Assembly (NCBI GenBank): GCA_013695465.1 | Contig: JACDAL010000101.1 | Coordinates: forward strand, 1-48,152 | DNA length: 48,152 nucleotides | Source: Actinomycetota bacterium | GTDB taxonomy: Bacteria; Actinomycetota; CADDZG01; WHSQ01 | Direction: 5' to 3' | Shown: piece after piece, positions 1-7,294 of the stretch | Position numbering within the stretch: the first letter of the stretch is position 1 | Layout of the letters: every line of letters begins with the position of its first letter | Position numbers and translations under genes: made by a program | Notes under the pieces: model-generated | The model's database searches: none | What the model was told of the DNA's origin: nothing | Seen by the model: the letters and a program-made list of their open reading frames with translations, nothing else

Positions 1-2
1 GC

Positions 3-278
3 GACACGTGGATGCACCGCGTCGACATCGCGCGGGCTACCGGTCACACCCTCGAGCTCACCCCCGGCCACGACGGCCGCCTCATTGCCGACGTCGTCGC
101 CGAGTGGGCCCGCCGCCACGGCCGGCCTTTCACCCTCACCCTGGAAGGCCCGGCAGGCGGCGTCTTCACGAGCGGTGTCGGGGGGGAGGCCATAGCCTTC
201 GATGCAGTCGAATTCTGCCGCATCCTCTCCGGCAGGGGGGCAGGGACCGGCTTGCTGACCCAGGAGGTGCCGTTCTGA
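3..278 (+). CDS. Mycothiol-dependent maleylpyruvate isomerase family protein, C-terminal part
   Basis: The reading frame is open from the left edge, so the N-terminus lies outside the window. The visible 91 residues begin DTWMHRVDIAR, which is the histidine-containing end of the DinB-like mycothiol-binding domain, and continue into the C-terminal domain with VVAEWARRHGRPF and VEFCRILSGR, ending TGLLTQEVPF. This is the usual C-terminal half of the TIGR03083-type family in actinobacteria. Members either isomerise maleylpyruvate with mycothiol as cofactor or have unknown thiol-dependent roles; the exact substrate cannot be told here. It implies that the host makes mycothiol. The next gene has its own promoter, so this looks like the end of a transcription unit. 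Confidence 0.8.
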   Translation, partial: DTWMHRVDIARATGHTLELTPGHDGRLIADVVAEWARRHGRPFTLTLEGPAGGVFTSGVGGEAIAFDAVEFCRILSGRGAGTGLLTQEVPF

Positions 279-313
279 AAGGGGCGTGCCGGGAAAAAAG
301 TGTCATTTCCTGC

Positions 314-341
314 TAAAGTCCGGACGCCTTTGCGCCGATAG
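314..341 (+). promoter_or_regulatory. Sigma-28/WhiG-type promoter of the secreted protein gene
   Basis: TAAA at 314-317 and GCCGATAG at 334-341 are separated by 16 nt. The FliA/SigD/WhiG consensus is TAAA-N15-GCCGATAA, so this is one base long and one mismatch off. It would start transcription near 349, giving a leader of about 70 nt before the start codon at 421. A second, exact copy of the consensus lies in front of the GAF-GGDEF gene near 17.1 kb, which makes chance less likely. Confidence 0.55.
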
Positions 342-420
342 CGCATAGCTGGAAGAATCTGGTATGCTGCCAACCAGGGCGGGATCGCACGGGCGACCCT
401 CTGATTGGGAGGCAACATAT

Positions 421-930
421 ATGAGAAAGTCGCACGTCAAGAAGTTCGGCGTACTGATCACCGGAGCGGTGATGGCAGTAGCCATAGCCGCACCTGCACT
501 TGCATGGCTGCCGGGGCGCATGACCGGGGGCGGAAGCATCATCAAACCGAACGGCCTGAGGGTCACGCATGGCTTCGAGCTTCACTGTTCACCCCACGGT
601 GGCGGGGCTACCGATGGCCCGAACAACCTCGAGATCAACTGGGACGGCGGCAACAACTTCCACCTGGCCGACCTGACCTTCGCAGCTTGCCGCGATGCTG
701 ACGGCTACGACGAGGAGATGCCTGAGGCTGGGTTCGACACGATGCGTGGCGCCGGGACGGGTTCGTTGAACAACGTCGATGGCTACACGATCAAGTTCTT
801 CATGACCGATCAGGGTGAGCCGGGCACCGGCGATCGCCTTCGTTTCGCGATCTACGATTCGTCGGGCGACCGGGTGTTCCGAGCCGCTGGCGTTCTGGAC
901 CGGGGCAATCATCAGGCGCACGCCGCCTAA
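421..930 (+). CDS. Secreted protein with conserved MTGGGS / RVTHGFELHC domain
   Basis: A 169-residue exported protein. The start at 421 is preceded by GGGAGG at 407-412 and begins a textbook signal peptide: MRKSHVKK, a hydrophobic core, then APALA before the mature end. The mature part carries RMTGGGSI, RVTHGFELHC and NNLEINW, motifs of an extracellular domain common in actinobacterial secreted proteins and often found as one module of larger surface proteins; its function is unknown to me. Two cysteines (in ELHC and FAAC) could form a disulfide. The gene looks monocistronic, with a sigma-28-like promoter upstream and a strong intrinsic terminator downstream, so it may belong to a developmental or motility-type regulon. 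Confidence 0.8.
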   Translation: MRKSHVKKFGVLITGAVMAVAIAAPALAWLPGRMTGGGSIIKPNGLRVTHGFELHCSPHGGGATDGPNNLEINWDGGNNFHLADLTFAACRDADGYDEEMPEAGFDTMRGAGTGSLNNVDGYTIKFFMTDQGEPGTGDRLRFAIYDSSGDRVFRAAGVLDRGNHQAHAA

Positions 931-951
931 GCACCGTAGGGGGAGGGCAGA

Positions 952-983
952 TAGCGGGGCTGTTTTTCGGCCCCGCTATTTTG
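952..983 (+). terminator. Intrinsic terminator after the secreted protein gene
   Basis: A 9-bp GC-rich stem, TAGCGGGGC at 952-960 with GCCCCGCTA at 970-978, closes a 9-nt loop and is followed by TTTTG. It lies between the convergent secreted protein gene and the BKACE-family gene. Confidence 0.85.
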
Positions 984-991
984 CGTGCGGC

Positions 992-1723
992 CTAAGCCGG
1001 TGATTTGCCGGCCAACATCCGAGCGCCCAGCCTCACCAGCGTCGCGTTGTCCGGAGCCGGCTCTCCATCGGGCAGCCGTGTTGTGTCCTCGAGACCAGCG
1101 CGGATTCCATGTCCGCGCTCTACGGCTCGTCCCATTACGTGCCAGGTGGCGACGCCGTCGCCATGATGAACCTGCTCCAGGGCCACCCCGGCATTCACCA
1201 GCACCTGCTCCATGGCGGCACCGTGAGCGACGGCGTCGGAAGGGTCTGCATCCAAGGGCTCGATCAGGACGCGAACACAACGATTCGGGAGCCCCGACTT
1301 CACAAACCGACGCGCGTCGTCGAGGTGCAGGAGCCCGGCCTCGATCCCGACCCCTCGCGCGCTGAGGAGGTCGCACAGCTCGCCGATCCCTTCCTCCCCT
1401 TGGTTGGCGGTGACCAGGTCGGGTAGCTCGGTCCAACGGGCGATGGACTCCAGGCGGTGCGGGTGCGACTCTATGTCCGCCGAAGTGCTGAACGAGATCG
1501 GGATTCCCGGACACGCCGTCCGGACCGCGTGCAGCGCCGCCGCACACGGCGCGGTCGCGAAGGTCTCCGAACCCGCCTCGTCGTAGGCATGGAGATGCAG
1601 AACCTGGGCGCCGGCCTCCACCGAGGCTCGCCCCTCCCTCGCGAGATCTCCAGGCGTTCGAGGGACACCCGGGTGCTCCTCGCTCGTGCGCGAGCCGTTG
1701 AGACAAGCCTGAAGCATCATCAC
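992..1723 (-). CDS. 3-keto-5-aminohexanoate cleavage enzyme (BKACE, DUF849) family protein
   Basis: A 243-residue TIM-barrel enzyme of the beta-keto acid cleavage family, which condenses a beta-keto acid with acetyl-CoA to give acetoacetate and a new CoA ester. Visible family features are the N-terminal strand with LQACLNGSR, the metal-binding HLHAYD at about 43-48, the mid-barrel SFSTSADIE and IEAGLLH, and the late histidines in VHHGDG. It is somewhat shorter than many family members (about 270-300 residues). The start is GTG at 1723 or ATG at 1720/1717; no good ribosome site separates them. The substrate cannot be predicted and there is no catabolic neighbour. It is transcribed divergently from the adjacent GGDEF gene, with about 37 bp between starts. 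Confidence 0.8.
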   Translation of the reverse strand: MMMLQACLNGSRTSEEHPGVPRTPGDLAREGRASVEAGAQVLHLHAYDEAGSETFATAPCAAALHAVRTACPGIPISFSTSADIESHPHRLESIARWTELPDLVTANQGEEGIGELCDLLSARGVGIEAGLLHLDDARRFVKSGLPNRCVRVLIEPLDADPSDAVAHGAAMEQVLVNAGVALEQVHHGDGVATWHVMGRAVERGHGIRAGLEDTTRLPDGEPAPDNATLVRLGARMLAGKSPA

Positions 1724-1760
1724 CCGGAAGTATTACTACCTCGGCCGCTCGTGTTCGGGA

Positions 1761-2831
1761 GTGTTCCAGCTCCTCCAGTCTCAAGCCGAGAGGCAAGAAA
1801 GCCGACTACTCCCCCATATGGACAATTCCCGGCCTCTGGCCCGTTCCGGCCTCATGGGTCGTACCGCGCCCTTTGGCTTGGCGACCTGCCTCGCGTTTGC
1901 GCTTGTCCCGATACAGCCACTCGGGGAGCATGTAGTCGCATTACTCATTGCCGCGACGATCTCGGTCCTGATAATCGGCGCGGCCGTTCTCTTTCCCTGG
2001 GACAAACACCCCTCGTACCTGGAGGCGATCCCGCCTCTCGCCTTCTTCGCAGTAATCCCATTCCTGCGCCAAGCGGAGGGCGGTGCGGGCTCCGGTTATG
2101 GACTGCTTGCCCTGCTCCCGATCCTTTGGCTGGCCCTGTACGGGACCCGCTTCCAGCTGACTCTTGCGTTTGCGGCCATGATCATGACTTTCGCCGCCCC
2201 GATCATCCTGTTGGGCGAACCTCGCTATCCCCCCACCGAATGGCGACGGGTTCTCATATGGGCGAGCTTGGGACCACTGATCGGTTTGACGGTGCAGCGA
2301 CTGGTCATCGAGGTCAGGAGGCTGGCCACGAGGCTGGATGAGGTTGCGCGCTTGGACGCACTGACGGGGATTCCCAATCGTCGCGCCTGGGACGAGGAGC
2401 TCACCAGGGAGTTATCTCGCGCCCACCGATCGGGAAAGCCCGTATCGGTCGCCGTCCTTGACATCGACAATTTCATGGCCTTCAACGATGGCAACGGCCA
2501 TCGAGCCGGTGATCAGTTCTTGAAAGACGTTGCAGCAGCTTGCGATGAAGAGATCAAGGATGTCGATCTGGTTGCCCGCTACGGAGACGATGAGTTTGCC
2601 CTACTTCTCACCGACTGCGCCCTGGATGACGCACACGCAGCCGTCGAGCGTGTGAAGCGAGCGGCGTTAGAGGACCAGACGTGCTCAGTAGGCGTCGCAT
2701 GTTGGGACGGATCGGAAACTGCCGAGGAGCTTGTCATGCGAGCCAACAACGTGCTCGAGGAGGCCTCCAAAGCCCAGGCTGATCGGGCGGCTCTGATCAA
2801 GCTGGGTTTCTACGGTCAGGTAGCTCGCTAG
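1761..2831 (+). CDS. Membrane GGDEF-domain protein with degenerate GDDEF site
   Basis: The first ~185 residues hold about five hydrophobic segments, and the rest is a GGDEF domain running from DALTGIPNRR through VLDIDNFMAFND, GHRAGDQFL and ARYGDDEFALLL to SVGVACWDG. Intact family members make c-di-GMP from two GTP. Here the second glycine of the signature is Asp (GDDEF) while the metal-binding Asp residues and the NRR and GD motifs remain, so activity may be lost or changed. No inhibitory RxxD site is obvious ahead of the signature. The start is uncertain: GTG 1761, ATG 1818 or ATG 1854, none with a clear ribosome site. It would act at the inner face of the membrane, with no partner gene beside it. 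Confidence 0.8.
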   Translation: MFQLLQSQAERQESRLLPHMDNSRPLARSGLMGRTAPFGLATCLAFALVPIQPLGEHVVALLIAATISVLIIGAAVLFPWDKHPSYLEAIPPLAFFAVIPFLRQAEGGAGSGYGLLALLPILWLALYGTRFQLTLAFAAMIMTFAAPIILLGEPRYPPTEWRRVLIWASLGPLIGLTVQRLVIEVRRLATRLDEVARLDALTGIPNRRAWDEELTRELSRAHRSGKPVSVAVLDIDNFMAFNDGNGHRAGDQFLKDVAAACDEEIKDVDLVARYGDDEFALLLTDCALDDAHAAVERVKRAALEDQTCSVGVACWDGSETAEELVMRANNVLEEASKAQADRAALIKLGFYGQVAR

Positions 2832-2916
2832 CGAAGCCGGCTATTGGGCGTTTACTTGGAACCAGCACCAATGGCTCGGCCGTCGGCTCCCGGCGCGCCA
2901 CTTATCATCTCGGCGC

Positions 2917-4626
2917 ATGCATCCGAGGAGATCGAGACGTCTGGCGGAACTGGGCGCGGGGTTGTTGCTGCTGGCCGCCTGCACCGGGGGCGAAGGGTCC
3001 CCGTCTCCGTCGAACGCCCCGAGCCCGCGCGCGAACGCGCCCGGCCCATCGGAGAACGACGGTAAATCCGGCCCAGCCGTCGGCGAGCCGTCTGGCGAGT
3101 GGCTCGAGCGCGCTTGCACCCTCGCTCCGGAACTCGTCAAGCGGGTTAGACGCGACGTCTTCCCCGGCCGGTCGCCGGAGCTGATCGCAGTCCCCGAGGA
3201 GCCCAACTACTTCGGGGGCTTCATCGGAACGAGCCACTCGGGACCCTGGGACTACGTCCAGGAGGTTCCGCTGGTCTTCTACGGTCCCGGGCACATTCGA
3301 TCCCAGGGCCGAATCGCGGTCGGCCACGAGCCGACTGTGACCGACCTCGCCCCGACGTTGGCCGAACTGCTCGGAACCGACTGGCCGGGCGACCGCCCCG
3401 GCAGGATTGTCTCGGACGCGCTGCAGCCCGGGACCGCACCCCCAAAGCTGGTGGTGGTGGTCGTGTGGGACGGAGGAGGAATGAACACGCTTCGAGCTTT
3501 TCCGCAGGCGTGGCCGAACCTCCGGCGCATCATGCGCTCGGGGACGTGGGTTGCAGCCACGGTTGGATCGTCTCCGTCGGTCACCCCAGCGATCCACGCC
3601 AATATCGGGACCGGTGCGTTCCCCAGTCAACATGGGGTCGTCGACATCGATATCCGCAGCGGGGACGACACGATCGACTCGTTCGAGGACGGATCTCCTG
3701 AGCATTTGGAGATCCCCACGCTTGCGGACCTCTACGACGTCACGACAGACAACAAGGCCATGGTTGGGATGTTCGGCTCGAATCCGTGGCACTACGGGAT
3801 GATGAGCCGCGGAACTTTTCACTCTGGTGGGGACAAGGACATTGCGGCCCTCGTCGCCGCGGACGGATCGAAGCTGATCGGTCATCGCCGCTGGTATTCG
3901 TTTCCGCCATACCTGAACGAGGCGGGTGGCTTCGACGAGGCCATCAGGGCCACCGACCTGGAAGACGGACAACTCGACTCCCTCTGGCTGGGTAACGACG
4001 TTCTCTCGAACACCTACGACGCCAAGCAGACGCCGGCGCTCGCGATCTACACGACCGAGATGATCAAGTCACTGCTCGAGCGTGAGGACTTTGGCCGCGA
4101 CGATGTCACGGATCTCTTCTTCGTGAACTACAAGCCCATCGATCTCGTCGGGCACAGATGGAACATGCTCTCGCCCGAGGGAGAGGGCGTGCTGCGGCAG
4201 ACAGACGAGGAGCTGGGTGAGCTCGAGGCGTTCCTCAATGGCCTCGTGGGCCGGGGCAACTGGGTCATGGCGCTGACCGCCGACCACGGCCAGACGCCCA
4301 CCGCCAACGCGACCACCGCGTGGCCCATCGACATGGCCGAGTTGATGGCTGACATCGCCGACCGGTTCGGGGTCCCCCAGAAGCTGTTCGATCGCACGCG
4401 CCCGGGGCACTTCTGGCTCGACGTGCCCACAATGAAGGGGGCCGGCATCACGCCGGAAGACATCGCAGACTTCATCTCGGACTACCGCCTCGAGGGCAAC
4501 ACCTCACAATCGCGCCCGTTGGTCGCAAAGTACGCTGGGCGCGCCGACGAGCGCCTGTTCTCCGGCGCGTGGCCGAGCCGTTTCACCGATGATGTCTGGA
4601 CCTGCGTCCGGTCCGGCGCGCCCTGA
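2917..4626 (+). CDS. Alkaline phosphatase/nucleotide pyrophosphatase superfamily lipoprotein
   Basis: A 569-residue lipoprotein: lipobox LAAC with Cys22, then a Ser/Pro-rich linker. The catalytic core has VVVWDGGG (D185), the nucleophile region SPSVTPAIHANIGTG (probably T223), PIDLVGH (D409, H413) and TADHGQT (D456, H457), the two-metal phosphodiesterase set. The segment with a candidate metal-binding His, SHSGPWDYVQEVPLVFYGPG (H107), and the following TDLAPTLAELLG, which normally close the domain at the C-terminal side, sit instead before the first strand, so the domain looks circularly permuted. The substrate is unknown; phosphodiesters or nucleotides outside the cell are likely. Start ATG 2917 is chosen because it gives a complete lipoprotein signal. 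The gene stands alone. Confidence 0.85.
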   Translation: MHPRRSRRLAELGAGLLLLAACTGGEGSPSPSNAPSPRANAPGPSENDGKSGPAVGEPSGEWLERACTLAPELVKRVRRDVFPGRSPELIAVPEEPNYFGGFIGTSHSGPWDYVQEVPLVFYGPGHIRSQGRIAVGHEPTVTDLAPTLAELLGTDWPGDRPGRIVSDALQPGTAPPKLVVVVVWDGGGMNTLRAFPQAWPNLRRIMRSGTWVAATVGSSPSVTPAIHANIGTGAFPSQHGVVDIDIRSGDDTIDSFEDGSPEHLEIPTLADLYDVTTDNKAMVGMFGSNPWHYGMMSRGTFHSGGDKDIAALVAADGSKLIGHRRWYSFPPYLNEAGGFDEAIRATDLEDGQLDSLWLGNDVLSNTYDAKQTPALAIYTTEMIKSLLEREDFGRDDVTDLFFVNYKPIDLVGHRWNMLSPEGEGVLRQTDEELGELEAFLNGLVGRGNWVMALTADHGQTPTANATTAWPIDMAELMADIADRFGVPQKLFDRTRPGHFWLDVPTMKGAGITPEDIADFISDYRLEGNTSQSRPLVAKYAGRADERLFSGAWPSRFTDDVWTCVRSGAP

Positions 4627-5124
4627 ACGTTCAGAATTTTATTCGATCGAAAGTCTGTGCGAGGGGTTTTGAACAGAACGGGGGCCAGACGATCAATAGA
4701 TCGCCGGAACATCACCTCGCAGGGGGAGGCCTTCCCAAATTGTCCAAGAGTCGGCTTCGTCGTCAGGTCAGTGCCTTCCGGGCGCTTCTATCGTGCTCGG
4801 TTCCGTCTCGCTTGAGAATCGAATGATCGGACGGCGCGTCGGGCGGGTTGTCAACGAACCTGAGACTGCATAGCTCCCGCCACATACGGTTCGTCTTTAG
4901 CCGTGAACCGGTCGAACGTTTGCGAATGTTAGGAGAGCGTGGATCGGCCCCTTCGCCGGGCTCATGAGTTGCCGTCACCTCGCTTCGTTCTGATAGGAAG
5001 GACGATGAGGTGGACTCCACTGAACACCTTCGAGTGCTCGTCGGGAAGACAGTCCAGACGATTTCCGTCCGTCCCAACCGCATCATCGCCGTAAAAAGGC
5101 AGTGACGTCATCGTGGTGAGAATG
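4627..5124. other. Non-coding or eroded stretch
   Basis: I see no convincing gene here. Open frames on both strands lack ribosome sites, coherent third-base GC bias and recognisable motifs, and the base composition is lower in GC than the flanking genes. Minus-strand frames around 4960-5120 may be frameshifted continuation of the Fic-like remnant next door, but the similarity is too weak to claim. Confidence 0.5.
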
Positions 5125-5380
5125 TCAACCTTGTGAAGTCCGCGGTACATCTCCTTGCAGCCTCTCAACCAAATCTCGGACGGGAGCGAAGACGTGCTGA
5201 CGCCCCGCCTCGGTCAAGATTCGATGCAGCGTCAATATGAAGTCAGGACTGAGGGCCTGAGGATTCTCCGTCCGAATGAACTCCATTCCGCGGTAGTTGT
5301 TGAGAATCATTTGCTCGCTTCGGTCTCGTGGCAGCGTCCGGGCCGATATGAACTACTAACTTTGTCAAAGTTAGTAGTTA
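5125..5380 (-). pseudogene. Fic/DOC-family protein remnant
   Basis: On the minus strand, frame 5310 downward reads SEQMILNNYRGMEFIR followed by LSPDFILTLHRILTE, which is the inter-domain helix pair typical of Fic proteins just upstream of the catalytic HPFxDGNGR motif. The homology also extends a few residues ahead of the only ATG (5310), up to in-frame stops in the palindrome at 5351-5379. After HRILTE the frame diverges and stops at 5125, and the catalytic motif is not found downstream. It therefore looks like an internal fragment truncated at both ends. Fic proteins AMPylate or otherwise modify targets and often belong to toxin-antitoxin or phage-related loci. Confidence 0.5.
5351..5379. 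promoter_or_regulatory. 29-nt perfect AT-rich palindrome, candidate operator
   Basis: AACTACTAACTTTG at 5351-5364 and its exact complement CAAAGTTAGTAGTT at 5366-5379 flank a single T. It is strikingly AT-rich compared with its surroundings. It lies between the two remnants on the minus strand, just before the Fic-like frame, where a regulator operator would sit. Confidence 0.5.
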
Positions 5381-5522
5381 ACCTGGTAGCACGCCAAACG
5401 TCCTCACAGAAAAACTTCCTGCGATCGCACTGCGGGCCGTTCCGCCAATGAGAATACGGTCGCTGGAGCGGTGCGCCGCAACGCCCAATTGGCCTACGGA
5501 AACGGGGGGGTTGGGCAGGGTC

Positions 5523-5740
5523 CCAGCGGCTCAGGATGTACTTTCCTCGCTCCTCTGCGTCGACTATCTCGCGGGTTCTGTTGTTCAGCCGCACGAAGAA
5601 GGCCTGTTTCTTTTCGAGGTTGCCCTTCTTGTCGATCACAACGGTGGCCTCGACGGGGAAAACGCACGGAAGTACGTGAACACGGCAGAGCTCGTGACCA
5701 TTGACCTTATGGATCTGCGTTGTCACGTTCGTTGCTCCGC
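5523..5740 (-). pseudogene. AlbA_2/Schlafen-like ATP-binding protein, C-terminal remnant
   Basis: A minus-strand frame reads VNGHELCRVHVLP then VIDKKGNLEKKQAFFVRLNN and EERGKYILSRW. This matches the end of the putative DNA-binding/ATP-binding family (AlbA_2, Schlafen-like), where a G-x-E-(I/L)-C-R-(I/V) strand is followed by FFVR-x-x-N. Upstream residues in the same frame are low-complexity and Arg/Pro-rich, like a shadow frame, so the catalytic N-terminal part is missing. Full-length relatives occur in defence and mobile loci. The order AlbA_2-like remnant, palindrome, Fic-like remnant on one strand suggests the leftovers of a former accessory island. Confidence 0.5.
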
Positions 5741-5900
5741 TCCTCGTAAGTGCGAACCAGTCCGGCCTGTGCCGGGTCAACCCCGAAGTCTTCCGCAGGA
5801 AGATCGGCAGCGAAGGAGGAGGTTGACGCGGGGTCTCCGAGGGGCCGGTACTAAGAGAGGCTGCCCTCCGGAAGCCCACGGAATTGGAAACTGATGACGA

Positions 5901-5929
5901 TTGAGGCCGACGCTCGTGTTCGCTAATGT
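5901..5929 (+). promoter_or_regulatory. Sigma-70-type promoter giving a leaderless mRNA
   Basis: TTGAGG at 5901-5906 and TAATGT at 5924-5929 are 17 nt apart. The -10 box ends 7 nt before the ATG at 5936 and no ribosome site lies between, so transcription would start at or next to the start codon. Confidence 0.5.
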
Positions 5930-5935
5930 ACCGGC

Positions 5936-6508
5936 ATGACAACGGTGCTCCTGTTTCATCACGCCCAAGGACAGACGGCCGGGTTCCTCGCCTTCGCCGA
6001 CGAACTGCGGGAGGTCGGTCATACAGTTCATGCACCCGATCTCTACGAGGGAAAGACGTTCCAGGACCTCAACGAGGGTGTCGCCCACGCGGAGCAAGTC
6101 GGATTTGGAGAGATTATCCGCCGGGGCTCCGAAGCGGCCAAAGCGTTGCCTGTCGACATCGTCTATATAGGTTTCTCCCTCGGCGCGTTGCCTGCTCAGG
6201 CGCTGGCGCAGACACGACCGGGGGCCAACGGGGCGATCCTTCTTCACGGATGCGTGCCGACATCGGAGTTCGACAGTCCCTGGCCAAAGGGGCTGCCGCT
6301 CGAGATCCACATAATGGACGCGGACGAATGGACCGAGGTCGATCGCGATGTGGCGGAGAGCTTGGTCCAGGAGATAGACGGAGCAGAACTCTTCCTTTAC
6401 CCTGGCTCAGGCCACCTGTTTGCGGATCCGAGTCTGGACGACTACGACGAGAACGCAGCCCGGCTGCTGATGGAGCGTATTCTGGCCTTCCTCCGACGCG
6501 TGGGCTGA
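5936..6508 (+). CDS. Dienelactone hydrolase family protein
   Basis: A 190-residue alpha/beta hydrolase, single-domain like the dienelactone hydrolases that open cyclic lactones in aromatic breakdown; many relatives have other ester substrates. The protein opens with TTVLLFHHAQGQT (oxyanion side), the nucleophile elbow is GFSLGALPAQ at about 79-88 with Ser in place of the classical Cys, the acid is probably Asp in MDADEW, and the histidine lies in GSGHLF. Length fits a compact family member. It appears to be transcribed alone from a leaderless promoter. Its stop codon lies inside a short 9-bp tandem repeat. Confidence 0.85.
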   Translation: MTTVLLFHHAQGQTAGFLAFADELREVGHTVHAPDLYEGKTFQDLNEGVAHAEQVGFGEIIRRGSEAAKALPVDIVYIGFSLGALPAQALAQTRPGANGAILLHGCVPTSEFDSPWPKGLPLEIHIMDADEWTEVDRDVAESLVQEIDGAELFLYPGSGHLFADPSLDDYDENAARLLMERILAFLRRVG

Positions 6509-6528
6509 TTGGGCTGATCGGGCTGATC
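6502..6528 (+). repeat. 9-bp tandem repeat (three units) over the hydrolase stop codon
   Basis: The unit GGGCTGATC (first copy GGGCTGATT) occurs three times head to tail and contains the TGA stop of the hydrolase gene. The following stretch to about 6800 holds no gene I can support. Confidence 0.6.
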
Positions 6529-6798
6529 GGGGAATCCCAACAACCGGACTCGTGGCACACGGCCGCTCGTCGTGGCTCGATCAGACCGGCCTCGGACGGG
6601 ACGTTATTGCTGTTGTACGACAGTGCTCCCCGCGGCCCTCGCGCGCTGGAGATCTCTCGTTGAGACCCTTCTCACAAGCAGAGCAACCCGTGTCTGCCCG
6701 AGTTCGACTCATGTCAGACTTGGATGGTGGAGCTGATTGCGCGGTCCGCGAACCGTGACCATCAGCAGCGGTTCGGTTTCCGGGCGGCGACCCTCACT

Positions 6799-6819
6799 CT
6801 GCCATAATGAAAGTTATGG
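6799..6819 (+). promoter_or_regulatory. hicBA promoter and candidate HicB operator
   Basis: CCATAA at 6802-6807 and TTATGG at 6814-6819 form an inverted repeat with a 6-nt spacer. It overlaps an extended -10 box (TGC then CATAAT at 6803-6808), and the transcript would begin about at the ATG at 6816. Binding of the antitoxin here would block RNA polymerase, which is the usual autoregulation of hic loci. Confidence 0.4.
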
Positions 6820-7070
6820 TGACCGCTAACAAGGCCGCGGGAAGGCGGTTCAAAGTCTTGCTGGAGTGGGAGGCCGACGAGCAGGTGTGGATTACCTACG
6901 TGCCGACTCTCGGTCAACTCTCCACATATGGCGACACCCGGGATGAGGCGCTGGAGCAGACGCGCGAGGCGATCCTCGGCTACCTCGAAGCAGCGGTGAA
7001 GGAGGGTATCCCCATTCCACGGGCCGACACCGAGACCGAAATCGTCGACCTCGAGGTCGCTGCACCCTGA
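6816..7070 (+). CDS. hicB: HicB-family antitoxin
   Basis: About 84 residues with the partial RNase H-like fold of HicB: FKVLLEWEADEQVWITYVP, then TLGQLSTYGDTRDEALEQ and a helix AILGYLEAAVKEG, ending in the acidic EIVDLEV strand. This is the single-domain form without a C-terminal DNA-binding domain. ATG 6816 is preferred because it fits a leaderless start from the -10 box at 6803-6808; ATG 6807 is possible. It precedes and overlaps the HicA toxin gene by 4 nt. The order antitoxin first is the less common of the two hic arrangements. The protein neutralises HicA and probably represses its own promoter. Confidence 0.85.
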   Translation: MVTANKAAGRRFKVLLEWEADEQVWITYVPTLGQLSTYGDTRDEALEQTREAILGYLEAAVKEGIPIPRADTETEIVDLEVAAP

Positions 7071-7294
7071 GTCGACTCCCCCGGATCAGCGGGAAGCGGG
7101 TTCTCCGCGCGCTGGAGCAAGCGGGCTTCGAGCAGACGCATGTCCGGGGAAGCCACCACTACCTCAGGAAAGCTGGAAGGGATGCGCTTGTTGTGGTCCC
7201 GGTTCATGGGAACCGAGACCTTCCCCTTGGAACGCTGAGGGCGATCCTGCGACAGGCGGAACTAACTTCCGAAGAGTTCACCGCGCTCCTTTGA
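7067..7294 (+). CDS. hicA: HicA-family mRNA interferase toxin, CTG start
   Basis: A 75-residue protein with a dsRBD-like HicA fold: LPRISGKRVLRALEQAGF, the catalytic His in RGSHHYLRK, and the closing VPVHGNRDLPLGTLRAILRQ. HicA cleaves mRNA and tmRNA at translating ribosomes. No ATG, GTG or TTG lies in frame before the conserved N-terminus. The only sensible start is CTG 7067, whose last two bases begin the hicB stop codon (CTGA), mirroring the ATGA and GTGA couplings elsewhere in the window. The gene is therefore easily missed by gene finders. It runs convergently into the RelE/ParE gene and overlaps it by 17 nt. Confidence 0.8.
   Translation: MSRLPRISGKRVLRALEQAGFEQTHVRGSHHYLRKAGRDALVVVPVHGNRDLPLGTLRAILRQAELTSEEFTALL

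Noticed and set aside
44-418. Long minus-strand open frame opposite the first gene
   Set aside because: It mirrors the GC-rich third positions of the plus-strand gene, has no ribosome site and no recognisable motif.
4763-5086. Minus-strand open frame of about 107 codons
   Set aside because: Composition is not protein-like for this genome (no third-base GC bias) and no domain is visible; treated as non-coding or decayed sequence.
5307-6035. Minus-strand frame of 242 codons taken as one gene
   Set aside because: Only about 60-70 residues in the middle look like a protein (AlbA_2-like end); the rest is Arg/Pro-rich shadow sequence overlapping the hydrolase gene and the palindrome.
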